Source: Patescibacteria group bacterium UBA2193
GTDB lineage: Bacteria; Patescibacteriota; Minisyncoccia; Moranbacterales; DUUL01
Direction of reading: 5' to 3'
Length of the DNA: 9,035 bases
Assembly: GCA_002327335.1 (NCBI GenBank)
Contig: DCVH01000087.1
Span: 1 to 9,035, forward strand
In this document: in pieces, positions 1-6,124 of the stretch
How positions within the stretch are numbered: the first letter of the stretch is position 1
How the letters are laid out: each line of letters opens with the position of its first letter
The notes under the pieces: generated by a model
The model's input: only the letters and a program-made list of their open reading frames with translations
What the model was told of the DNA's origin: nothing
Database searches by the model: none
Translations under genes and position numbers: made by a program

Positions 1-907
1 CTGCTAAATATCGGTATTCGTCTTCCGGGTCAATCACAATCACTGTTGTCCCCATCATCAAAGAACGAAGAATTTCAAGCTTAATTGTATAACTTTTCCC
101 AGCACCGGATTTTGCAAAAACCACCATGTTGGCATTTTCCATCGTAAATCGATCAAAAAGAATCAATGAATTATTGTGCTTATTAACTCCATATAAAATT
201 CCTTCATTGGAAGTCACATCAGACGAAATAAACGGAAAAGACGTTGACATTGGAGAAGTGTTAAAGTCAACTCCCGTCATAAGCTTGTCGTTGCAAAGAG
301 CCAAACAAGAATCAAAACCTTCTTTCATTCTGAAAATAGACTTTTTTGCATAAATTGATTGTGATTCCAGGGCTGAAATAAGAGAGAAGGAATTTTTATC
401 AAGCTTTTCCAAATCTTTTCCAAAAACATTTATATAAACCCCCATTTTAAAGAATTTTTCCAACCCTTCTTGCAACTGATCTCTGAGCTCTTCAACGTTT
501 CGATAAGCCATTTCCAGCATTGGATCTCTGGTTAATCCCTTCTTGGATTCAATATCAAGCTCTGATTGAATTTGAGTTGTTTTTTTTCGAAGAGATTTCA
601 TTATCTTGGCAGTATCAATCGGATGAATAAAAATAGAAATATCCATCGGCAAGTCCATTTCAATCAAATTTCCCATCCAACCAATCGGCAAAATTCTTGG
701 ATAAGCCGTGATAAACAAAGTTCGACAAAAAACTTCTCCGATTTGAATATTGGAGGCTGAAATAGCCAAGGCAGAAGGAGCAATAAAATCCAAAACCTTC
801 ACTGTTCCCTCTCTATAAATTCTCTCTTGTTCCATGATATCCTGCCGATCAACCATTTGGGGGGATTGCTGTTTTTCTTGTTTTTTGTTTCCGAATAATT
901 TAAACAT
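1..907 (-). CDS. virB4: VirB4/TraC-family type IV secretion ATPase, N-terminal part (cut by left edge)
   Basis: The frame starts at ATG 907 (MFKLFGNKK) and stays open to the left edge, giving about 302 residues. VirB4 proteins are the conserved motor ATPases of type IV secretion systems and act at the inner face of the cytoplasmic membrane. The visible part holds the N-terminal domain (residues about 35-245) followed by the start of the RecA-like ATPase domain. A P-loop FAKSGAGKSYT lies at residues 264-274 (bases about 86-118), with Lys271-Ser272 as nucleotide-binding residues; a strand with VIVIDPEDEYRYLA follows, typical of the family. The first glycine of the classical GxxxxGKS motif is alanine (Ala265). 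Walker B and the C-terminal half lie outside the window. It is the last visible gene of the operon, 156 bases after the TraC-like gene, and the gap holds a hairpin repeat. No clear ribosome binding site precedes ATG 907. The family call is firm; the transported substrate is unknown. Confidence 0.93.
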   Translation of the reverse strand, partial: MFKLFGNKKQEKQQSPQMVDRQDIMEQERIYREGTVKVLDFIAPSALAISASNIQIGEVFCRTLFITAYPRILPIGWMGNLIEMDLPMDISIFIHPIDTAKIMKSLRKKTTQIQSELDIESKKGLTRDPMLEMAYRNVEELRDQLQEGLEKFFKMGVYINVFGKDLEKLDKNSFSLISALESQSIYAKKSIFRMKEGFDSCLALCNDKLMTGVDFNTSPMSTSFPFISSDVTSNEGILYGVNKHNNSLILFDRFTMENANMVVFAKSGAGKSYTIKLEILRSLMMGTTVIVIDPEDEYRYLA

Positions 908-1063
908 TTTTGTAATTTTTTATTTTTAGGGCTTACACTTATACCACGTCTCCTCCCCAAGAAATATTTTTTCTCCGGCCTTTCGTTGTCACACGGCAGC
1001 TACGAAAAAACATTTCTTGAGGAGGCAATACGCTTGTTTTAGTTGAAAGCGTAAGTCATTATT
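908..1063. other. Intergenic gap inside the operon, with hairpin repeat
   Basis: This is the only long gap between genes of the secretion operon. It is mostly taken up by hairpin repeat copy 1 (945-1027). Flanking it, CTTAC at 932-936 can pair with GTAAG at 1051-1055, which would extend the structure as an outer stem. On the minus strand a -10-like TATAAG (938-943) lies about 30 bases upstream of the virB4 start, but I find no good -35 at the right distance, so a separate virB4 promoter is only a weak possibility. No T-rich tract follows the hairpin in the minus direction, so a classical intrinsic terminator is not supported. Confidence 0.6.
945..1027 (-). repeat. Hairpin repeat, copy 1 (22-base arms, 30-base conserved loop)
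   Basis: Arms are at 952-973 and 1004-1025. As DNA they match at 20 of 22 positions; as minus-strand RNA all 22 positions pair, because the two exceptions become U-G and G-U wobbles. The loop (974-1003) is almost identical to that of copy 2 at 7265-7348: one single-base indel and one A/G change. Similarity between copies stops just outside the arms, so the unit is about 80 bases. The orientation is the same in both copies. It lies between the TraC-like gene and virB4 and would be transcribed with them. It could be a structured RNA element (processing or attenuation signal) or a small nonautonomous mobile element. The strand was assigned from the wobble pattern. Confidence 0.85.
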
Positions 1064-1744
1064 TTATTTTTTTTCAAGCTCCATTTTGTTTAACTCTCTT
1101 ATTTTCACGTATTCAAACTCTGATGGATTATAGGAGTTATAATAAAGCTCAACCAATTCTTCTGTATCAAGTGGAATCATTCGAATTCCCGTTCCGGCTA
1201 GCGTTTCCATGACCTGATCAACTCTTTGGAAAAGTTGATTTTTATAAGTTTCAAAGTCCTCTCTTTTTTGATAAATATTTTTTTGAGGATTAATTGTGGA
1301 GGAGATTTTACTTAAAATTCCCTTTTTTTTATTTTCCATCACATAAAAAGGAATAACAATATAAAAAAGTTTTGTCATAATATTTGCCATTCCCACTAAA
1401 TTTTCCACAAAACCAACATAATCATTGATTTGTCTTCTTAATAATTCATTTGTTTCCGAACGTCCTTTTTTCTTAAGCATTCCCAAATAAGGATCAACAT
1501 CAAATTTCTTTGATGAAATTACAATTTGAAAAGGAAAATCGAAGGCATTCAGAAATCTTTGATAGGCAAAAATCAATCCCTCTTGCTCTTGATCAGACTT
1601 CAAATCGAAATTAACAGAAGAAACTGCCAAAACCGCCCGCAGAGATCCATCTTTCAAAACAACCACGTCTTCTTTGATTTCTGCAATATCCAATTGATCC
1701 TGAAAAGAAGGATATTTGTCCATCATATTTTTGTTTTCTTGCAT
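1064..1744 (-). CDS. TraC-like protein of the type IV secretion locus, lacking an ATPase domain
   Basis: This 226-residue protein has no Walker A motif, no signal peptide and no clear membrane span. It resembles the N-terminal domain of VirB4/TraC ATPases: a beta-rich start (VVVLKDGSLRAVLAVSSVNF, about residues 27-46), then a helix and strand (QEGLIFAYQRFLNAF and PFQIVISSKKF, about 54-82), a strand FYIVIPF near 127-133, and a conserved C-terminal stretch (GTGIRMIPLDTEELVELYY, about 183-203). Proteins of this size next to full VirB4 genes are common in CPR secretion loci as I know them. It probably works with VirB4 at the inner membrane as a separate accessory subunit; that is inference. The start at 1744 lies 13 bases after the stop of the PrgI-like gene. 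Met7 and Met8 are possible alternative starts, and no strong Shine-Dalgarno sequence decides between them. Confidence 0.8.
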   Translation of the reverse strand: MQENKNMMDKYPSFQDQLDIAEIKEDVVVLKDGSLRAVLAVSSVNFDLKSDQEQEGLIFAYQRFLNAFDFPFQIVISSKKFDVDPYLGMLKKKGRSETNELLRRQINDYVGFVENLVGMANIMTKLFYIVIPFYVMENKKKGILSKISSTINPQKNIYQKREDFETYKNQLFQRVDQVMETLAGTGIRMIPLDTEELVELYYNSYNPSEFEYVKIRELNKMELEKK

Positions 1745-1757
1745 TTTTTCTTTTATT

Positions 1758-2162
1758 TTACTGTGAATTAAGGATGTTTACAATTTTATCCAAATTTTTT
1801 ATTTCTTTTTTCTGTATTCTGATTTTTTTGTCTTGAGAGGAGATTCGTTCATCCGCTTGATGATAGAGTCCTTCGCCGGAAGTTACTGTTTTTCTCCAAA
1901 CAAAAATTCTTGGTTTGAGAAAGAAAACAAAACCATACCCAAGATAATCCAAAAGTGAAGCCCCGTTTATTCTCACAAAAGCCAATGCCGCTGACATTCC
2001 AATTACAATAACTCCCATAAAAACAAAGACTGCAAAAGAGAAAAAGCTCCAAATAACAAAAAGAAGCACTCCTCCGCCGGCGAACCAACCCAGTTGCTTA
2101 GCTGTTAGCTGAAAAGCAATCTTGTCTTCTATATCAATAAATTGTGGAACTTGATACCGCAT
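1758..2162 (-). CDS. PrgI-family (VirB3-like) inner-membrane protein
   Basis: This 134-residue protein begins MRYQVPQFIDIEDKI, the characteristic opening of the PrgI family. Two adjacent membrane segments follow (about residues 22-43 and 43-65). After them comes the conserved cytoplasmic stretch LLDYLGYGFVFFLKPRIFVWRK (described by position: residues 70-91), then a charged C-terminal helix (about 108-134). PrgI-family proteins are the counterparts of VirB3 in Gram-positive and CPR-type systems: small membrane proteins that dock the VirB4 ATPase. Gene order supports this, since it sits directly before the TraC-like and virB4 genes with gaps of 9 and 13 bases. The start at 2162 is fixed by this spacing and by the conserved N-terminus. 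A clear Shine-Dalgarno sequence is absent. I consider the family call reliable and the VirB3-equivalent role likely. Confidence 0.88.
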   Translation of the reverse strand: MRYQVPQFIDIEDKIAFQLTAKQLGWFAGGGVLLFVIWSFFSFAVFVFMGVIVIGMSAALAFVRINGASLLDYLGYGFVFFLKPRIFVWRKTVTSGEGLYHQADERISSQDKKIRIQKKEIKNLDKIVNILNSQ

Positions 2163-2171
2163 ACTTATTTT

Positions 2172-3152
2172 TTACACATAATCACTTAAATCCAGAACGT
2201 TCTGATTATTTTTTCTATTTTCTTTATTTTTTTCTTGAATTTCTGTTTCTTTCTCTTTTAAGCTTACCATATTTTCAGAAATTTTTGAAAATTCTTTCTT
2301 TTCTCTTTCATCAACATCAAACCTTGGCATACTTTCAATTTTTTCTTCTTTTTCGATTATTTTCTTGGCAGGGAAACCCACTCGAATTGGATCATTGTCA
2401 TAACCACTAATAATCCCATTTAACTTCTTTTTTCCTTCATCCAATAATATCGTTTCATTAAAATCAATTTCTTTTTCTTCTTTTCGAACTGCCACGAGTG
2501 ATTCGTCATCAAAAGCTTTCAAAATTACTCCCAGTTTATTTTTTTCTTCGTTATCCAAGAGTCTAACACTTTCTGCTTTAAAAAGATATTCGCTTCTTTC
2601 ATAAGAATCGTGTTTGCTTCCTCCGGCTCTTTGAAAATAATCTTCCAGCCAGTTTCTGATTGTCCCGGAAACCAAATATTCCCCATTTTCTGCTTCCAAA
2701 TTTTCATCAGATATTTTTTGATTTTGGATTTCCGGATATTTTTTTATCGCTTCTTTTAATGTAATCTTATCAATAATTTCATCATACTCTCTTTCCCCTG
2801 TTTGAATCATCCTCTTAACAGATTCTCTTATTAATTGAAGGAAAACAGCCAAATCTTCTTTTTTTATTCCAACTTTTTGAGTTGCTTGCTCTTTTATTTT
2901 CATCTCCCTTAAATTGTCACAAAAAATATCCCTGATTATTCTGGCAACATAACCAATTTTCTGCCAATCAGAAATCCCGAATTTATTACAAATATTTTCC
3001 ACTTCTTGCTCTGCTATTTCGCCACTCAAAGCCAGTCTAGCACTAAGCGAAACTTGTTTAAATTTATTTTCATACCAATCAGCAAAATTTTCATCTGTTT
3101 CTTTTTCTAATTTAGAAGAAAAAGGATTGTATTGTAATTCTAATTTATTCAT
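2172..3152 (-). CDS. Conserved cytosolic protein of unknown function in the secretion operon
   Basis: The 326-residue product has no signal peptide or membrane segment and is rich in Lys and Glu. Residues about 35-85 look like a helical bundle (ALSGEIAEQEVENICNKFGI, then WQKIGYVARIIRDIF). Residues about 163-222 form a distinct block with TIRNWLEDY, SYERSEYLFKAES and EKNKLGVILKAFDDESLVAV. I recall similar blocks in unnamed proteins of CPR secretion loci, but I know of no assigned function. The last 75 residues are highly charged, probably disordered or coiled coil, ending in DLSDYV. It lies 29 bases after the VirB6-like stop and 9 bases before the PrgI-like start, so it is almost certainly co-transcribed with the machine. 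A cytosolic adaptor or assembly factor is possible but unproved. Confidence 0.8.
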   Translation of the reverse strand: MNKLELQYNPFSSKLEKETDENFADWYENKFKQVSLSARLALSGEIAEQEVENICNKFGISDWQKIGYVARIIRDIFCDNLREMKIKEQATQKVGIKKEDLAVFLQLIRESVKRMIQTGEREYDEIIDKITLKEAIKKYPEIQNQKISDENLEAENGEYLVSGTIRNWLEDYFQRAGGSKHDSYERSEYLFKAESVRLLDNEEKNKLGVILKAFDDESLVAVRKEEKEIDFNETILLDEGKKKLNGIISGYDNDPIRVGFPAKKIIEKEEKIESMPRFDVDEREKKEFSKISENMVSLKEKETEIQEKNKENRKNNQNVLDLSDYV

Positions 3153-3181
3153 TTTTCTAAATTGTATAAACAGTTCGCTTT

Positions 3182-5119
3182 TTAAATAATTAAACTAGCT
3201 CTCAAGACAGTCGCTGCAGCCGTAGGAATTGTCCCTTGTCGACCAAGACTCCAAAGAGAGGTATTTAGACCTGATCCCGGACGTCCATAATTAGCTGCTA
3301 ATTGAGGAATTATCATTGGGTCTGTTAAAATCGGACCTGGGAGCTTTACTATTTCCTCTGCTCTCATAGTACCGATCATTCCACTAATTCTAGCCACTAC
3401 TTGAGCAACAACGGTCGCGTTAGACAATGCTCCTGGTGACAATGCTGTGATTTCAGTCGGACTCATTGTGCTAACTTGAGTTGCAAGATCAGCCCCGTTT
3501 CCTAATCGTCTAGCAGCATCGGCAGGGCTAGTTGGTGGGGCTGTGGAACTTAAGGCTCTCCCTTGCATATTGCTTCTGTTTTGCAGATGAGCATCTAAAT
3601 TACCACGAACAACTCTATTTCTTACTGTTCCTAAAACAGCTTGTGCGTTATCATACCTTGCGGCCGTATTTAATCTTCCATCTTTCCCGAGTTGTGTAGC
3701 AGCTGCTATTCGACTATACCTACTAGCATTAGTATCATTTAATATTCTTTCCAGCTCTGCTTCATTAGTACTACTTTCTCTAAATCTTTTTAGCTCTTCA
3801 GCAACCTCTCTTTGTTCCGCATTTTCTGCTCCAGTAGCGCCAGAAGCGTCATCCACTTTCCCCCGATAAATACCCTCTCTTCCTTTTTTAGTTAATCTTC
3901 TTGTTAGCCAACTTCCTCTTCCTTCGTGATTTTCAATTCTATTTTTAATTCCTTCTCTTTTCGCTTTTGTAAGTTGTCCACCAGACGCCAACATTCCAAT
4001 TCCATATGCAGACTTTCTCCCCCACTTATTAATTTGCTTCCCACCCCAATTTAAAGTTGCCTGAGCGGCTCCCTGCGAAGTTTTCTTAGAAAGATCAAAT
4101 CCATAATAAAGAAGATAGAGCGCTGATATATAAGGGATGACCAAAGAAAAAATGTTATTAAAAAATGTTTCCATTCCGCCACTTACTCCAGAAAAACTAA
4201 TTTCGCTTGCCACCGTTGCGCTTCCTGCGGAAATAGCACTAACCACAACCAGAGCAAGCCACAAAAAAAACATCATCAACGGACCAAAAAAAGCCCAAGA
4301 AATCATTTTGTCCATCCAATTTTTTGTCATCCCGCCAATTGCCGTTCCAGGAAGCGCCAATCCAAACATCGCCATTGGAGAAAGAATAATCAATACCCAA
4401 AAAGAAACCAGTCTTACAACTAAAGCTACGGCTAAAACAAGAATTAGGCCGGTCAAAAAAAATAAAAAGATGCTTGAAATAATAAGAATAACAAGAAAAG
4501 AAGTGGTGCTAGCAAAAGTAGGATTTAAAATAGAAGCTACTCCAATCTTAGCTGAAAGAAGGTTAACAAAAGAATTTCCCATTAAAGAAATTGCTTGGCT
4601 GAAAAAATTCATTGCCATCTGAGAAATATCAATAATCACCAAGGCAATTGCCTTGGAAAAATTGACCAAAATCGCCGCTGTGGCAACTTTAAAAATCAAT
4701 TTCTTATCATTATATTTATCAATATTCAAAATAATCGAAATCGCAATAAAAACCAAAATGAGAATGAAAAATAAATTGAAAAAATCACGCACCACCGACC
4801 AACCAATAGTCAAAGCAATCAAAGAAACTTTCGAGAAAAAAACTTTTTCAAATAATTCTCCGGAAATCGCAAAGTCCAATATTTTCATACTAAAAACAAA
4901 CACCACCCCAATTGCTTTGAAAATTCCATCAAAAGCCCAAAGAAGTGCAATATAAAAAGAATTTTCTGAGGGATTATCAATTTCTGCTAACACAGCTGAT
5001 TTTAGTGCTGTCTGTGTTTCTGCTGCAAAAGAAAAAAATGGTGAAAATAAAAATACCAAAGAAAAAACAAGACCAATCGCCTTTTGATAAAGTTTTTTTG
5101 TTTTAAAAAAATTCGACAT
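3182..5119 (-). CDS. VirB6/TrbL-like polytopic membrane protein with long soluble tail
   Basis: I place the start at ATG 5119 (MSNFFKTKK), 11 bases after the upstream stop, giving 645 residues. The longer frame to 5239 starts with TTG, overlaps the upstream gene by 109 bases and adds a non-hydrophobic stretch before the signal peptide. Residues 1-33 are a Sec-type signal (hydrophobic 14-31, ending FAA). Residues about 55-345 carry some six or seven membrane segments, including the conserved-looking GWSVVRDFFNLFFILILVF (106-124) and ILVNFSKAIALVIIDISQMA. VirB6/TrbL proteins form the polytopic inner-membrane platform of type IV secretion systems. From about residue 347 a 300-residue soluble tail follows: first basic (GRKSAYGIG, LTRRLTKKGREG), then Ala/Gly/Pro-rich with helical repeat-like units (AAATQLGKDGRLN, DAARRLGNGADLA). 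This tail segment is much richer in G+C than its neighbours. The family call is from topology and context rather than a catalytic motif. Confidence 0.8.
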   Translation of the reverse strand: MSNFFKTKKLYQKAIGLVFSLVFLFSPFFSFAAETQTALKSAVLAEIDNPSENSFYIALLWAFDGIFKAIGVVFVFSMKILDFAISGELFEKVFFSKVSLIALTIGWSVVRDFFNLFFILILVFIAISIILNIDKYNDKKLIFKVATAAILVNFSKAIALVIIDISQMAMNFFSQAISLMGNSFVNLLSAKIGVASILNPTFASTTSFLVILIISSIFLFFLTGLILVLAVALVVRLVSFWVLIILSPMAMFGLALPGTAIGGMTKNWMDKMISWAFFGPLMMFFLWLALVVVSAISAGSATVASEISFSGVSGGMETFFNNIFSLVIPYISALYLLYYGFDLSKKTSQGAAQATLNWGGKQINKWGRKSAYGIGMLASGGQLTKAKREGIKNRIENHEGRGSWLTRRLTKKGREGIYRGKVDDASGATGAENAEQREVAEELKRFRESSTNEAELERILNDTNASRYSRIAAATQLGKDGRLNTAARYDNAQAVLGTVRNRVVRGNLDAHLQNRSNMQGRALSSTAPPTSPADAARRLGNGADLATQVSTMSPTEITALSPGALSNATVVAQVVARISGMIGTMRAEEIVKLPGPILTDPMIIPQLAANYGRPGSGLNTSLWSLGRQGTIPTAAATVLRASLII

Positions 5120-5130
5120 TACATTTCTAC

Positions 5131-6111
5131 TTAATATTTCGATACTGCTGTTGCCCCCGCTACAGTTCCAATTGGCCCAAAAGCAGAAGATGTGCCAACT
5201 ACTGCGGTTTTTGCTGCGGTTTGATATGTCGTTCTCCAAGCCTGTCTCATTTGACTTCTTGCTGTATCTTTAGCTTGTTTCAACGCATTTTTTTTGAGAT
5301 CAGCAATATTACTATTAAAACCAGCCATTGCACTTTGATCAACAGTTGTTCCGAGGATTCCAGCTAGTTCTGGCACGGTTTCTGCGTTTGCAATTAAATC
5401 GTTTTTAAAAGTTTTTGAAGAAGCTGCCATTTCCGCATACGTGCTTCCAGCCGTGTTGCCACTAGTTTTATATCCATTTCCTGCAATTGCTTCCGTCACC
5501 TTTGCTTCTTTTATTAAATTTTTTGTGTTAGTTGCTTTGGTGAGACTTTTCAAGAACATTCCACTTGTATTGTTATTGTCAGACAATGCCATTGGAAGCG
5601 CATCGATGCCGCCTCCTTCGCTTTCTTTGAAAAGATTTTTTCTCACATCACCTCCAATATATTTTTCAATATTCGAATCATTGTCGCTTCCTCCATAAAC
5701 ATCCCCACTGACTGCCTTTCTTGTTAAGCTTCGCGCGCTGGCAATGAATCCATCGGGCTTCACTCCGTTTCGAGAGTCTTCGTCTTCGATAGTATTGAAA
5801 TAACCTTCCATGGCCAAACTTGTGTCTCCTTGCACTTCCTCGCTCAAATGAGCATTGTAGTCTGTAATCAAGTGACTGCCTGTTTCCGCACTAGTTTGAT
5901 CTGCCAATGCCATCAGTGCTCCGTTTTTCATAGTAGCCAACATGCTTCCCATAAAACTCTCTCTCATTTCAAACCATGACATATGCATCAATTCTGCAGC
6001 AATATCCTCCCCCCAAAGACCAGCAAAAGCACTTTTCACATTTAAGCCAAAAAACATTGCGATTGCAATTGAAAAAATAATAATTTTTTTGGATAAATCC
6101 CTGAATTTCAT
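5131..6111 (-). CDS. Secreted protein of unknown function in the VirB5 position
   Basis: I choose ATG 6111 (MKFRDLSKK, 326 residues), 13 bases after the upstream stop; the alternative ATG at 6144 would overlap the upstream gene and put a charged 11-residue stretch before the signal peptide. Residues 10-30 are a clear signal peptide ending AFA, with cleavage expected after Ala30. The mature part begins GLWGEDIAAELMHMSWFEM, then is mostly polar and Gly/Ser/Asn-rich with predicted helices near residues 230-290, and closes with a small-residue stretch (VVGTSSAFGPIGTVAGATAV). No cysteines or catalytic motifs are evident. It directly precedes the VirB6-like gene, as virB5 precedes virB6 in classical operons, so an exported VirB5-like or pilus-associated role is possible. 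I see no sequence signature that proves this. The G+C content is higher than in the flanking genes. Confidence 0.78.
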   Translation of the reverse strand: MKFRDLSKKIIIFSIAIAMFFGLNVKSAFAGLWGEDIAAELMHMSWFEMRESFMGSMLATMKNGALMALADQTSAETGSHLITDYNAHLSEEVQGDTSLAMEGYFNTIEDEDSRNGVKPDGFIASARSLTRKAVSGDVYGGSDNDSNIEKYIGGDVRKNLFKESEGGGIDALPMALSDNNNTSGMFLKSLTKATNTKNLIKEAKVTEAIAGNGYKTSGNTAGSTYAEMAASSKTFKNDLIANAETVPELAGILGTTVDQSAMAGFNSNIADLKKNALKQAKDTARSQMRQAWRTTYQTAAKTAVVGTSSAFGPIGTVAGATAVSKY

Positions 6112-6124
6112 TTTTCGTATTTTT

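Noticed and set aside
932..957. Short leader frame after GGAGGAG on the minus strand (GTG GTA TAA)
   Set aside because: A two-codon frame is not evidence of translation; the purine-rich string is simply the outer end of the hairpin arm.
945..1027. Integron attC-like site
   Set aside because: The RYYYAAC/GTTRRRY core boxes are absent and there is no integrase or cassette structure.
908..1063. CRISPR array or tandem repeat
   Set aside because: Only one repeat unit is present here and its second copy is 6 kb away; no regular spacers exist.
4137..4622. 161-residue plus-strand frame
   Set aside because: It is the antisense shadow of the membrane-spanning part of the VirB6-like gene, with no start signal or recognisable protein features.
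3182..5239. Longer form of the VirB6-like protein starting at 5239
   Set aside because: It starts with TTG, overlaps the upstream gene by over 100 bases and puts 40 polar residues before a good signal peptide; ATG 5119 fits the operon spacing.
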